Assembly: GCA_963665735.1 (NCBI GenBank)
Contig: OY762444.1
Coordinates: 62,001-126,000 of the forward strand
Direction of reading: 5' to 3'
Length of the DNA: 64,000 nucleotides
Source: CATOSK01 sp963665735
GTDB taxonomy: Bacteria > Chloroflexota > Dehalococcoidia > Lucifugimonadales > UBA3495
The notes below the pieces were generated by a model. It was not told where the DNA came from. It made no database searches and was given only the letters and a program-made list of their open reading frames with translations. The position numbers and the translations under genes are program-made. This document shows positions 1 through 8,686 of the stretch, piece by piece (within the stretch, counting starts at the first letter, position 1; each line of letters begins with the position of its first letter).

Positions 1-15
1 CGGATGTTCACGCCG

Positions 16-1833
16 CTACCGCCTGACCCACCAGACCAGCCCGGCCATCAAGGCCATCAGCCCCGGCAGGAAGAACCACGACGAAAACCGCACGAAATTG
101 AACTGGTTTTTGTCCAGGTTGAACTCCCGGAAAACGAACTGCCGGTCGCGGATGGACACCAGGGAAAAGTCGCCCATCAGGTAGTTGGCGGTGTTCAGGA
201 ACATGGCCGCCCCGCTGCCCCGATCCACGGAACCGTTGGCGATGTAGTCGGAATCCCCGAATACGACAATGCCGGCAATCTGATGGTCGCCTGGCTGCGT
301 GGTGGGCGGCGTCTCGGTCAACGGCCCCACCGCCTGCACGTACAGGGCCGGCGCGAAAGTCCCCGCCGGGTCCGAATCTTCTCCCGCGTCCGTCACCGGC
401 TCGGTGCGTTCCACGTCGTCTATCAGATAGCTGTTAACCGACGTGATAGCCAGGGGTATGGGCAGCCGGGTTCCGGTGCCGTCGTCAATGGCCCGCACCG
501 AAGTCGCCCCCGGCATGAAGGATACGTTCAGCGAATTGCCCCGCGGCGCCACAATTTCTTGCGGAGCCGTCGGATTGTAAAGGCCCAGCCGCAGGGTTTG
601 CGGCGTGCCGGGAACGTGTCGGTCCTGGTCCAGGATGTAACCTTGGTCAACGTGAATCCCCCAGACTATCAGAAATTCCCGGAAGGATTGGGGCGTATCC
701 GGTTCGGCAAGGAAAATCAGCCGGCCCCCTTCCCGGCGGGCGGTGCCGTCGGCGTTGCGGCCAATCAGGTAGTCGTCCAGGGCTTTCACGTGGGCCTCGG
801 GCAGTTCGCCGCTAGGCCCGGCAATCACCAGCAGCGCGGCGTCGTCGGGAACGGTTACCTCATCGTTGGTTGGGTGCCAGCGCAGCGTCTCCACCAGGTA
901 GTTGTCCCGTTCCAGCCCTTGCCGGATGGCGGAGTACCCGTCCCCGGCGGTGCTGAGGATGTTCCGTTCCCCGTGGCCGGCCAGGAAATAGACCTTGCGC
1001 TGTTCCTTTCCGGTAGCCACCAGGATGCCGGTGTAAAGGTCTTGCTCCAGTTCCGCGTAAAGCACGTTCTGGGGTTCCACGATGTCGAACAGCTTGGATT
1101 CCTGGCCTTCGATGACGATGGATTCCAGCCTGGTTACGCCGAAGTTGCGGGCGATTTCGGGGTTGATGTCCGGGTCAACAAACTCGTAGGTGAAGTTGCC
1201 GGAGCGGTTGCTGAACTCGGAAAGCGTGTCCTCTACCTTGGCCCGCCGGATAATCTGCTCCTGGTTGAGGAAGGGCAAGTCTTCCCGGAAAAAGGCCAAG
1301 GCCCGCACCGGCTCCGGCAGTTCGTCCAACAGGGTCTTGGTGCCGGTGGCCAGGCTGAACTGCTGCGTGGCGGTGGTGTCAATCCGGCTGTTGTTGTTGA
1401 AGGTGATGAAGTTGACCACCACCAGGATGCCCAGGAAAGCCGCTAGCATCACCAGCGCGTTGACCCCGTAACGCCCGGTGCGGCTGATGAAGGCCGCCAG
1501 TACGTTGCTCAGGTAAATCAGCCCGATGGCGGCCAGAAAGACCACCCCGACGCCGATGGTTATGAACCCGTAAAGCCGCAGCGATGGGACAAAGGCCGCC
1601 AGCGTGATTCCCACCACCAGCGCGAAAATGCCGGCGATGACCACCGGCGTCCCAAAGGAACCTATCAGGTCTATGCCCGGTTCCAGGAAGCTGAACAGGG
1701 TACGGGAACTCTGGGGTTCCGGTTCCTCCGGCGCCCCTTCTTCGTCAACGGGTGGGGGTTCCCCCTCCCGGCTGCCCCGGCCCCGCGGTCTCCGTCGCCA
1801 GTCGGCGGAGGTTTCTTCTGGGCGGCTGGTCAT
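16..1833 (-). CDS. GldG-like ABC transporter auxiliary protein
   Basis: The protein has 605 residues. A charged, proline-rich N-terminus of about 55 residues is followed by three or four hydrophobic segments (about residues 60-155), a large extracytoplasmic domain, and a last membrane segment just before the C-terminal WWVRR. This order matches the GldG family of auxiliary subunits found beside ABC-2 type exporters in gliding operons and, far more widely, in non-gliding bacteria. It probably acts at the membrane with the permease and ATPase encoded immediately upstream in the operon; the gap to the permease gene is 1 nt. No substrate can be inferred. After its stop, positions 11 down to 1 read GTG AAC ATC CG on the minus strand, possibly the start of a further operon gene cut by the window edge. 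The family assignment is solid; the function is not known. Confidence 0.8.
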   Translation of the reverse strand: MTSRPEETSADWRRRPRGRGSREGEPPPVDEEGAPEEPEPQSSRTLFSFLEPGIDLIGSFGTPVVIAGIFALVVGITLAAFVPSLRLYGFITIGVGVVFLAAIGLIYLSNVLAAFISRTGRYGVNALVMLAAFLGILVVVNFITFNNNSRIDTTATQQFSLATGTKTLLDELPEPVRALAFFREDLPFLNQEQIIRRAKVEDTLSEFSNRSGNFTYEFVDPDINPEIARNFGVTRLESIVIEGQESKLFDIVEPQNVLYAELEQDLYTGILVATGKEQRKVYFLAGHGERNILSTAGDGYSAIRQGLERDNYLVETLRWHPTNDEVTVPDDAALLVIAGPSGELPEAHVKALDDYLIGRNADGTARREGGRLIFLAEPDTPQSFREFLIVWGIHVDQGYILDQDRHVPGTPQTLRLGLYNPTAPQEIVAPRGNSLNVSFMPGATSVRAIDDGTGTRLPIPLAITSVNSYLIDDVERTEPVTDAGEDSDPAGTFAPALYVQAVGPLTETPPTTQPGDHQIAGIVVFGDSDYIANGSVDRGSGAAMFLNTANYLMGDFSLVSIRDRQFVFREFNLDKNQFNFVRFSSWFFLPGLMALMAGLVWWVRR

Positions 1834-1834
1834 C

Positions 1835-2548
1835 TTACCTCCACCTTCTCGATTCCAGCGCCCGGATGGACAGGAACAGGAAAAACGCCGTGACGCTTAT
1901 GAAATATACGATGTGCTTGGTGTCAATCACTCCCCGCTCGAAGTCGGTGAAGTGGCTCCGCATCCCGATTTCCGTGACCAGCGTTGACCAGAATCCGCCC
2001 ACCACGTCGGCCCCGGTGTTGGCGAAAAACAGCAGCAGCAGGATGCCGGCGGAAACGATGAAGGCGACAATCTGGTTGCTGGTCAGCGTGGAAGTCAGAA
2101 TCCCGATGGACAAGGCCGCCGACCCGTACAGGATGAACCCCAGATACCCCGAATAAATCGGCCCCGGGTCCGGTTCAGCGAACAGGAAAAGGAGCAGCGG
2201 GTAATAGAGGGTCAACGCAATTAGCGAAATCAGGAAAACCAAACTGGCCAGGTATTTCCCGATAATCACTTCCCAGTCCCGCACCGGGGAGGTCAACAGC
2301 AGTTCAATGGTGCCCAGCTTCTGCTCTTCGGAAAGCAGCCGCATGGTCAAGGCCGGGGCCAGCAGCACCAGGATGATGGTTGCTCCCTGGAAAAAGTTGC
2401 CCAGGGACGCCTCCGGGAAGGGGTTGCCCAAGTCAATGACGAAGAAGAATCCGGTTACCGCGAGGAAAATCAGCCCTACGATATAGGCCATCGGATTGCC
2501 GAAATACACCAGGATCTCCTTCCAGGCGACGGCCTGGATGGTTCGCAT
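1835..2548 (-). CDS. ABC-2 type transporter permease (GldF-like)
   Basis: A 237-residue integral membrane protein with about six hydrophobic segments. It starts MRTIQAVAWKEILVYFGNPM, the usual ABC-2 permease N-terminus: a KE motif before the first membrane segment. The loop around residues 70-85 (LLSEEQKLGTIELLLTSPVR) is the typical cytoplasmic coupling region. It sits between the ATPase gene (2 nt upstream) and the GldG-like gene (1 nt downstream), so the three products should form one exporter complex. The substrate is unknown. In Flavobacteria the homologues serve gliding, but nothing here implies motility. Confidence 0.88.
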   Translation of the reverse strand: MRTIQAVAWKEILVYFGNPMAYIVGLIFLAVTGFFFVIDLGNPFPEASLGNFFQGATIILVLLAPALTMRLLSEEQKLGTIELLLTSPVRDWEVIIGKYLASLVFLISLIALTLYYPLLLFLFAEPDPGPIYSGYLGFILYGSAALSIGILTSTLTSNQIVAFIVSAGILLLLFFANTGADVVGGFWSTLVTEIGMRSHFTDFERGVIDTKHIVYFISVTAFFLFLSIRALESRRWR

Positions 2549-2550
2549 GG

Positions 2551-3513
2551 CTAAACTCCCTCCTCTTCGGTGGTCAGTCTCAGGAAGATGTCCTCCAGGC
2601 TCATCCCCATCAACTGCATACTCAACAGGCCCCAGCCCTGGCCCACCACCACCCGGGAAATTTCGTCCCTCAAGTCCTGTCCTGATTCGGCGTTGACGGT
2701 GTAAACCTCCCGGTCTCCCTGCCTCCGGTGGGTGACTTGGGTGACGCCCGGCACCTGCCGCAGGGCCGGCAGCACCTCTTCCGGCGGCCCGCCCACTTCC
2801 ACTTGCAGCCGGTCAACTCCCTGCAACCGTTGGGCCAGGTTCTCCGGCGTGTCCTCCGCCACGATTCGGCCCTGGTGGATAATCAGCACCCGTTCGCAAA
2901 TCATGCTGACTTCCGGCAAGATATGGCTGCTCAGCACCACCGTTTGCTGCTTGCCCAGGTCCTGTATCAACCGGCGCGTCTCCACCACCTGAATCGGGTC
3001 AATCCCGATGGTCGGTTCGTCCATTACCAGCACTTCCGGCTCATGGAGAATCGCCTGGGCGATTCCCACCCGCTGCCGGTAGCCCTTGGACAACTTGCCG
3101 ATGGTGGTTTTCTGGTAGTCGCCCAGCCGGCAAACGTCAATTACGTCGGAAATTCGCTGCCGGATGCGCCGCGACGGCATCCCCCGCAGGGTGCCCATGT
3201 ATTTCAGGTAGCCGTTTACCGGCATTTCGGTGTAGAGGGGCACCGTCTCCGGCAGGTAGCCAATCCTGCGCCGCACTTCCAACGATTGCTCCACCACGTC
3301 AAACCCGCCCAGGGTCACTTGCCCTTGTGTCGGCGGCATGAACCCGGTCAGGATACGCATGGTAGTGGTCTTGCCGGCGCCGTTAGGCCCCAGGAATCCC
3401 AGGATTTCGCCCTTCTTGACGCCGAAGTTAACGTCCTCAATGGCCGGCTGAGGCCCGTAGTAGTGGGTCAGGCCGCTGGCCTGAATCATTACGTCGCTGC
3501 TTGTTTCCGTCAT
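2551..3513 (-). CDS. ABC transporter ATP-binding protein (GldA-like)
   Basis: A 320-residue ATPase subunit. Visible motifs in order are Walker A (GPNGAGKTTT, about residues 43-52), the signature LSKGYRQRVGIAQA, and Walker B VLVMDEPTIGID, followed by the H-loop region SSHILPEV. The last 90 residues form the C-terminal extension typical of the CcmA/GldA/NatA-type exporters. It is the first gene of the three-gene minus-strand operon and energises the ABC-2 permease downstream. The start ATG at 3513 follows a GAGATG-rich leader; no strong Shine-Dalgarno is visible. Assignment to an exporter ATPase is certain; the cargo is not known. Confidence 0.93.
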   Translation of the reverse strand: MTETSSDVMIQASGLTHYYGPQPAIEDVNFGVKKGEILGFLGPNGAGKTTTMRILTGFMPPTQGQVTLGGFDVVEQSLEVRRRIGYLPETVPLYTEMPVNGYLKYMGTLRGMPSRRIRQRISDVIDVCRLGDYQKTTIGKLSKGYRQRVGIAQAILHEPEVLVMDEPTIGIDPIQVVETRRLIQDLGKQQTVVLSSHILPEVSMICERVLIIHQGRIVAEDTPENLAQRLQGVDRLQVEVGGPPEEVLPALRQVPGVTQVTHRRQGDREVYTVNAESGQDLRDEISRVVVGQGWGLLSMQLMGMSLEDIFLRLTTEEEGV

Positions 3514-3633
3514 CTCTGAACCTATCTATCCCCGCGCGGGCGGGGGAACATCATTCCGACGCCGATGGTTTCCGTCGTCATTGGGTCTATCCCCGCGTCA
3601 ACGAGGGTATTGGGGCCGCCCCTAATCATACTT

Positions 3634-3674
3634 CATCCGGTTCACCCCAAGCCTACGGCTCAATGAACCGGATG
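3634..3674. other. two-tier hairpin between divergent operons
   Basis: This lies in the 334-base gap between the ABC exporter operon and speD. CATCCGGTTCA (3634-3644) pairs with TGAACCGGATG (3664-3674), an 11-bp perfect stem. Inside it AGCC and GGCT form a second short stem around TAC, separated by an asymmetric internal loop. There is no T-tract on either side, so it is not a standard terminator. It lies in the transcribed leader of one of the two divergent operons or between their promoters. Its role is unknown. The rest of the gap shows no gene. Confidence 0.5.
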
Positions 3675-3847
3675 TAGCCGTTTATGCCGAATTGCCCTGG
3701 GGCTGGGCGTTTAGGGCCGGCCCAAACCCCGGATTGTTTTGGGTTGCCAGTGATGATATTCTAAACATCTGATTTTGCCAAGGTATTCCCCGGCGGTGTC
3801 TGCCTATGAAACGGTGTTGCCCTGGGATGTTGGAACGAGAGGTAAAC

Positions 3848-4336
3848 GTGCACCTCATTATTGACGGATTTGGCGGGAGCGTGGACAAGATGTGGGACCA
3901 GGACTTGGTCCATCGTTTCCTGATTGAGTATCCCGCCGCCCTGGGCATGACCCGCATCACCGAACCGAAAGTGCTGGAATACAATGGCCCTGAACCGCAG
4001 GACGCCGGCGTTTCCGGGTTTGTCATCATCGCCGAAAGTCACATCAGCATCCACACCTTCCCGCTGCGGGAATACGTGAACATTGACATCTTTTCCTGCA
4101 AGTCCTTCGACAACGCTCAGGCTTTGGACGACGCCAAACGGCTTTTCGACTTGGCCGACGTTAACACCTGGCTGTTGGACCGCGGCCTGGAATGGCTGGA
4201 CGCCCGCCAGGGCGCGCGGGAGACCCACAGCCAGCGTTCCCTGCTTGAATCCGGAGGGGCCGGCCTCTCCCCTGGTGTCCCCCGGCGGCACGGCCCGGTT
4301 GAGACAAGACACCTTGCCGGGCCGCCCGACGGATAA
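3848..4336 (+). CDS. speD: S-adenosylmethionine decarboxylase proenzyme
   Basis: Decarboxylates S-adenosylmethionine to supply the aminopropyl donor for spermidine. It carries the pyruvoyl self-cleavage motif GFVIIAESHISIHTFP, with the predicted processing serine at residue 64, after Glu63. That position agrees with the short prokaryotic class, such as the Thermotoga enzyme. I chose the GTG start because GAGAGG lies 5 nt upstream and the protein then begins MHLIIDGFGG, as in relatives. ATG codons at 3806 and 3827 are in frame but lack ribosome sites and would add a non-homologous tail. The last 35 or so residues after the core domain are an unusual low-complexity extension. The speB start follows 1 nt after the stop, so the pair is translated together. 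Confidence 0.9.
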   Translation: MHLIIDGFGGSVDKMWDQDLVHRFLIEYPAALGMTRITEPKVLEYNGPEPQDAGVSGFVIIAESHISIHTFPLREYVNIDIFSCKSFDNAQALDDAKRLFDLADVNTWLLDRGLEWLDARQGARETHSQRSLLESGGAGLSPGVPRRHGPVETRHLAGPPDG

Positions 4337-4337
4337 A

Positions 4338-5225
4338 ATGGTTGAATCCCAAGCGCCCCCTCTGGCCTGGATTCCCGCCAACTTTCTGGCCCTGGACGCC
4401 CGGCAGTCCTGCCTGGACACCGCCAGCGTCGTCATTATCCCCGTCCCTTACGACAGCACGACTTCCTTCCGCACCGGCGCCCGCTACGGCCCGAAGGCTA
4501 TCATCGAAGCCTCTTACGGTCTGGAAGACTACGATTGGGAGCTTGACCGGGACGTTTCCCAAGTCGGCATCCACACCACCCCGGCGCTGGAACCCCACGT
4601 TGGCGACCCCATGACAATGACCCAAAACGTCGGGCAAGCCGTGGCCGGCTACCAGCGGATGGGCAAAATCACCGGCGTTTTGGGCGGCGACCATTCCGTA
4701 ACCATCGGCTCGGCCCAAGCCTGTTTGTCTGCCAACCCGCAGCTTTCCGTCCTGTACCTGGACGCCCACGCCGACCTGCGCGACGAATACATGGGCGCCC
4801 GGTACGGCCATGCCTCCGGCGCCCGGCGGATTCACGAATCGGCTCCCCTGACGCTGGTGGGCCTTCGCAGTATGGCCCCGGAGGAACGCGACTACCTTCG
4901 TCAAAACTCCATCCCCGCCTATTGCTGGCCCCAGGATGACCCTTCCTACATCCAGGCGGTTATCGGCAACCTCGGCCCCGACGTTTACATCAGCGTTGAC
5001 CTGGACGTGCTGGACTGCGCCCTGATGCCGGCCGTTGGAACTCCCGAACCCGGCGGCATGACCTGGCGGGAAATAACCGCCCTGTTGGAGGCGGTAGGGC
5101 AATCCCGCCGCATCGTGGGTTTCGACGTGAGCGAGTTGGCCCCCGGCGAAGGCCCGGCGGCCTGCTCTTACGTTGCCGCCAAGCTGGTCTATAAGCTTAT
5201 CGCCTACGCCGTCCCCGCCGGCTGA
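4338..5225 (+). CDS. speB: agmatinase / ureohydrolase family protein
   Basis: A 295-residue ureohydrolase that probably hydrolyses agmatine to putrescine and urea, the diamine that spermidine synthesis needs. The dinuclear manganese-site motifs are all visible: GGDHSVT, DAHADLRDEYMG, and SVDLDVLDCALMPAVGTPEP near the C-terminus. The last differs slightly from the usual DxDxxDPxxAPG, with Cys for Pro and Ala for Gly, but keeps the metal-binding aspartates. The start ATG at 4338 is 1 nt after the speD stop; an open frame extending back to 4083 only overlaps speD. The speD-speB pairing supports polyamine biosynthesis. Another ureohydrolase substrate (formiminoglutamate, arginine) cannot be excluded from sequence alone. 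Confidence 0.88.
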   Translation: MVESQAPPLAWIPANFLALDARQSCLDTASVVIIPVPYDSTTSFRTGARYGPKAIIEASYGLEDYDWELDRDVSQVGIHTTPALEPHVGDPMTMTQNVGQAVAGYQRMGKITGVLGGDHSVTIGSAQACLSANPQLSVLYLDAHADLRDEYMGARYGHASGARRIHESAPLTLVGLRSMAPEERDYLRQNSIPAYCWPQDDPSYIQAVIGNLGPDVYISVDLDVLDCALMPAVGTPEPGGMTWREITALLEAVGQSRRIVGFDVSELAPGEGPAACSYVAAKLVYKLIAYAVPAG

Positions 5226-5231
5226 TTAGTC

Positions 5232-6332
5232 ATGTCCATCCGACTGGCAAGAATCTTCGGTATCCCGGTCGAGGTCAACTACAGTTGGGTCTTGGTTTGC
5301 CTGCTGTACGTTTTCCTCATGTCGCGGCAGTTCGGCGGCGTCGCCTCCGGCTGGCAGTGGGCAATGGCCGTCGCCGCCACCGTCCTTTTCTTCCTGTCGG
5401 TGCTGGCCCACGAACTGGCCCACAGCGTCGTCGCCGTCCACAAGGGTATCCCGGTCAAGAGCATCACCCTGTTTATCTTCGGCGGCGTTTCCCAACTGGC
5501 CCACGAAGCCCACCGTCCCTTTACCGAATTTCTGGTTGCCATTGTCGGCCCCTTGACCAGCATCCTGCTGGGGCTGGTCATGTTTGCGTTGTGGTTCATC
5601 TTCCAGGGCTGGAACGAATCTCTGGATACCCTGCTGGCCAGCCTGTGCCTGGTCAACCTGGTGCTGGGAGTGTTCAACCTGCTGCCCGGATACCCATTGG
5701 ACGGCGGGCGCGTCCTGCGGTCTGCATTGTGGGGACTGACCGGCAGTTACTGGCGCGCCACCCAGGTAGCCGTACTGGCCGGGCAGGTCATTGCCAGGCT
5801 GCTGGTTGCCGGGGGCATCGGGTTGGCCGTGCAGGGACAATGGGGCGGGATTTGGTTGGCTTTCATCGGGGGATTCCTGGCCTTTACCGCCACGGTCAGC
5901 TACCGTCAGGAACGCTCCCGCGAGTCCCTCCGTTCCTACCACGTCTCCGATGTGATGACCACCGAATGGTGCGCCCTCCCGGGGGAAACGCCCCTGAATT
6001 CTCCCCTGGTGGCCCAGGGACTTGCCGGCGGGGAGGACTTCGTTGGCGTGCTGGTCGAAAACCGCATCAAGGGCATCGTCACCCGCCGCCAGATAACTCA
6101 GGCCAACCGCGGCGGCTGGTCTTACACCACCCTGGCCCAAGTCATGCGCCCCCTGACCGACCTGGACAGCGTGGCCCCCAACGAAGCCATTTTCGACGTG
6201 ATGGAACACATGGACGCCCAACGAGTCGAGCGTTCCACGGTGGTCAAGAACGGCGCTTTGCTGGGTTTCATTGACCGGGGCAACGCCCGCCGGTTTGTCC
6301 GCGCTTTTGGCTCTTCCAAGGCCGCGTCTTGA
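5232..6332 (+). CDS. site-2 protease family (M50) metalloprotease with CBS pair
   Basis: A 366-residue membrane protease. The zinc-site HELAH is at residues 60-64 inside the second hydrophobic segment, and the third ligand lies in NLLPGYPLDGGR (about 149-160, Asp157). Around six membrane segments fill residues 12-215. From about residue 230 to the end there is a pair of CBS domains (SDVMTTEW..., AQVMRPLTDLD...), which usually bind adenine nucleotides and may regulate the protease. This architecture matches the CBS-containing S2P subgroup. Physiological substrates are not predictable. It starts 6 nt after the speB stop and is probably co-transcribed with it. Confidence 0.92.
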   Translation: MSIRLARIFGIPVEVNYSWVLVCLLYVFLMSRQFGGVASGWQWAMAVAATVLFFLSVLAHELAHSVVAVHKGIPVKSITLFIFGGVSQLAHEAHRPFTEFLVAIVGPLTSILLGLVMFALWFIFQGWNESLDTLLASLCLVNLVLGVFNLLPGYPLDGGRVLRSALWGLTGSYWRATQVAVLAGQVIARLLVAGGIGLAVQGQWGGIWLAFIGGFLAFTATVSYRQERSRESLRSYHVSDVMTTEWCALPGETPLNSPLVAQGLAGGEDFVGVLVENRIKGIVTRRQITQANRGGWSYTTLAQVMRPLTDLDSVAPNEAIFDVMEHMDAQRVERSTVVKNGALLGFIDRGNARRFVRAFGSSKAAS

Positions 6333-6353
6333 AGGGTTGTCTCCCCCGGCCTG

Positions 6354-6362
6354 TGCTAAAAT
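6354..6362 (+). promoter_or_regulatory. extended -10 promoter of the cysteine desulfurase gene
   Basis: TG at 6354-6355 followed by C and TAAAAT at 6357-6362 form an extended -10 element 44 nt before the ATG at 6407. There is no good -35 box at the usual spacing, which is tolerated in extended -10 promoters. Confidence 0.45.
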
Positions 6363-6406
6363 AAGTCCGGGCTAACGCCCCCATCCGGGGCTTTGCGAGG
6401 TTATCT

Positions 6407-7597
6407 ATGGCGTCCCCGGCCGTTATCTACCTTGACCATGCCGGCACCACGGCCACCGACCCGCGGGTGCTGGAAGTCATGCTGCCCTACTTTACGCAGC
6501 TTTACGGCAACCCCTCCAGCGTCCACACCGTAGGGCAGGAAGCCCGCCACGCCCTTGACCTGTCCCGGGAGCGCGTCGCCAAAGTCCTGCATTGCCGCAA
6601 CAACGAAGTCGTTTTCACCAGCGGCGGCACCGAGTCCGACAACGCCGCTATCCACGGGGCCGCCGTCGCCTTGCAGGAGGCCGGCAACCATATCGTCACT
6701 TCCAGCGTCGAACATCACGCCGTACTTCATAGCTGTCAATACCTGGAAGGCTTGGGTTTCGACGTGACCTATCTGCCCGTGGACGACTACGGACTGGTTG
6801 ACCCCAAGGACGTTTACGACGCGATTACGCCGGCCACCACCCTGGTTACCATAATGTACGCCAACAACGAAATCGGCGCCATCAACCCCATCGCCGAGAT
6901 TGTTTCCGCCGTCAAGGAGCGGGCCGGGGAATTGCAGCGCAACATCGTTACCCACACCGACGCCGTTCAAGCTGCCGGGTTCCTGGACCTGAACGTGCGC
7001 CGGTTGGGTGTGGATATGCTCAGCCTGTCCGGGCATAAATTCTACGGCCCCAAGGGTTCCGGCGTCCTTTTCGTCCGCCGGGGAACCCCCTATCTGCCCT
7101 TGCTGCTGGGCGGCGGCCAGGAACGGGAGCGACGCTCCGGCACCGAGAACATCGCAGCCATTGTCGGGCTTTCCGTGGCCCTGGAACTGGCCGACGCCAG
7201 CCGCCAGGAAACTGCCGCCCATTGCGCCGCTCTCCGCGACCGCATCATCAACCGCGTCTTGGCCGAAATCCCCGACACCCGGTTGAACGGCCACCCGGTT
7301 GACCGCCTGCCCAACAACGCCAACTTTTCCTTCGAGGGGGTGGAAGGCGAGTCCATCCTGCTGGGTCTGGACACCGCCGGAATCGCCGCCTCCAGCGGCA
7401 GCGCGTGCAGTTCCGGCTCTCTCGAACCTTCCCACGTCCTGCTGGCCCTGGGGCAGACGGCGGAGTTGGCCCGCAGCAGCCTGCGGATTACCCTGGGCAA
7501 GAACAACACCGATGAGGAAGTTGACTACCTGCTGCAAGTGCTGGTTGACCTGGTGCATCAACTCCGCCAGATGCCCACCCTGTCCACCGCCGGCTAG
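6407..7597 (+). CDS. cysteine desulfurase (NifS/IscS family)
   Basis: A PLP enzyme of 396 residues that mobilises sulfur from cysteine for Fe-S clusters and tRNA thiolation. In selenium-using cells the family can also release selenium from selenocysteine. The N-terminus YLDHAGTTATDPRVLE, the PLP lysine in SGHKFYGPKG (Lys211), and the active-site loop SSGSACSSGS with Cys334 are intact. The SxxSxACSSG form marks the class I NifS/IscS type. No scaffold or MnmA gene lies next to it here. A short leader with an extended -10 promoter precedes it; a 95-bp repeat element follows. Confidence 0.93.
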   Translation: MASPAVIYLDHAGTTATDPRVLEVMLPYFTQLYGNPSSVHTVGQEARHALDLSRERVAKVLHCRNNEVVFTSGGTESDNAAIHGAAVALQEAGNHIVTSSVEHHAVLHSCQYLEGLGFDVTYLPVDDYGLVDPKDVYDAITPATTLVTIMYANNEIGAINPIAEIVSAVKERAGELQRNIVTHTDAVQAAGFLDLNVRRLGVDMLSLSGHKFYGPKGSGVLFVRRGTPYLPLLLGGGQERERRSGTENIAAIVGLSVALELADASRQETAAHCAALRDRIINRVLAEIPDTRLNGHPVDRLPNNANFSFEGVEGESILLGLDTAGIAASSGSACSSGSLEPSHVLLALGQTAELARSSLRITLGKNNTDEEVDYLLQVLVDLVHQLRQMPTLSTAG

Positions 7598-7640
7598 CAG
7601 CGCGACGTATTCGTAAGTGATGACTGGTCAAAGATGCACC

Positions 7641-7735
7641 GTCATTCCGGCGAAAGCCGGAATCCAGAAACTCCCAGCACAGAGCAACGTACTTGCGGCC
7701 AAGGAATCCTGGATACCGCCATGTGCCGGTATGAC
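7641..7735. mobile_element. 95-bp miniature inverted-repeat element, copy A
   Basis: It begins GTCATTCCGGCGAAAGCCGG and ends with the inverted, diverged form CCGGTATGAC. Each end is itself a small palindrome. A second copy of exactly the same length lies at 55712-55806 in the opposite orientation and aligns along its whole length, including the unique middle part. It encodes nothing. It resembles a REP/MITE-type non-autonomous element. Confidence 0.75.
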
Positions 7736-7862
7736 GGGCTTGTCGGGTTAAGCATCAATTCAATAGTGACGGACTACCAGCTTGCCGCCCGTTTCGTTCC
7801 GCATCTTCCCATACGAACCCCCGGCCAAAACCGGGACATTTTCTTTCTTCGGAGATTCAAGG

Positions 7863-8471
7863 TTGCTTAAACACAGGTCTATTCCGGCTGTTGTCGCCTT
7901 TGTCATTCTGATGCCCTTGCTGGTCGCCGCCTGCTCCGACGTGCCGGCGTCCTTCGGGAAGTATTACCGGGGTAAGACCCTTGACCTCAACATCGTTGCC
8001 CTGGAACGCACTCCCATGCTCCGCTACTACCGCACCGACTCGGCGGGAATCAAGCGCCATTACAGCATCAGCCCCGCCTCCGTGGACGCGTCCGTGGAGA
8101 TGGAACTGGTCATGCTGCGGGTCAAAGTCGAAAACCATACCGCCACCAGCGCCATCGTCAACGTGGACGAAAACGCCGCCGAACTGCGGGGGTTCCTGCG
8201 CGACAAGTACTTCCCCATCAACATCAACGAAAGGGTGACCGAAGAATCAGGCCCGCCGGAAAACCCCGGCGATGAGCGATGCGCCGGCCCCGGCAATGAA
8301 CGCTGCATCGTCTTTCTCTGGAACCGCACCTTCGTTGACGGCACCGACGAAGCCTTCGAGTTGCGCGACGGCTACGGGGTTGACGGCTGGCTGGTCTTTG
8401 AGGCCCCGGTGGACACCCAATTCCGCAGCTTTCGTTGGCGGGCCGGCGACTCCCTCAGCATAGACTTCTAG
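7863..8471 (+). CDS. predicted lipoprotein of unknown function
   Basis: I place the start at TTG 7863, because GGAG lies 8 nt upstream and the protein then opens LLKHRSIPAV followed by a hydrophobic run and the lipobox LVAAC, a normal type II signal peptide with Cys at about residue 23. An in-frame ATG at 7782 would put an implausible polar stretch before the signal. The mature domain of about 180 residues is rich in beta-strand patterns (e.g. VEMELVMLRVKVENHTA), the style of DUF4352-like extracytoplasmic immunoglobulin-fold domains, but I do not recognise a family with confidence. A terminator-like hairpin follows directly. It stands alone between repeat-bearing spacers. Confidence 0.75.
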   Translation: MLKHRSIPAVVAFVILMPLLVAACSDVPASFGKYYRGKTLDLNIVALERTPMLRYYRTDSAGIKRHYSISPASVDASVEMELVMLRVKVENHTATSAIVNVDENAAELRGFLRDKYFPININERVTEESGPPENPGDERCAGPGNERCIVFLWNRTFVDGTDEAFELRDGYGVDGWLVFEAPVDTQFRSFRWRAGDSLSIDF

Positions 8472-8480
8472 CCGGCAACC

Positions 8481-8503
8481 GGGGCAACCCTTTTGGTTGC
8501 CCC
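8481..8503 (+). terminator. hairpin after the lipoprotein gene
   Basis: GGGGCAACC (8481-8489) and GGTTGCCCC (8495-8503) form a 9-bp perfect stem around CTTTT, 10 nt after the stop codon. There is no T-run after it, so it may stop transcription weakly or only protect the 3' end. Confidence 0.5.
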
Positions 8504-8525
8504 GCCCTCAACCCCGGTCCAATCC

Positions 8526-8670
8526 GTCATTCCGGCATCAACACCGTCATTCCGGCGTAGGCCGGAATCCAGAAATCCTTGCCAATGCCAACATTGGCTT
8601 TAGTTCCACCATTCCCGCAAGTGCAAAAAATCCCCTCCCCCTTGATGGGGGAGGGTTAGGGTGGGGGTGA
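8526..8670. repeat. dispersed palindromic repeats (two families)
   Basis: A partial and a full copy of the GTCATTCCGG palindrome (8526 and 8546-8572) are followed by a C-rich/G-rich palindrome at 8630-8670 (CCCCTCCCCC, TTGAT, GGGGGAGGG, then a GTGGGGGTGA tail). Both kinds recur throughout the window in gaps only. The second lies 17 nt beyond the stop of the M20 gene and could serve as its transcription end. Confidence 0.75.
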
Positions 8671-8686
8671 TTCCCGACAACCCAGG

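Noticed and set aside
4..1446. 480-codon open frame on the plus strand
   Set aside because: It lies opposite the GldG-like gene and is low-complexity Pro/Gly/Arg-rich, a common antisense shadow in GC-rich DNA; it has no recognisable domain or ribosome site.
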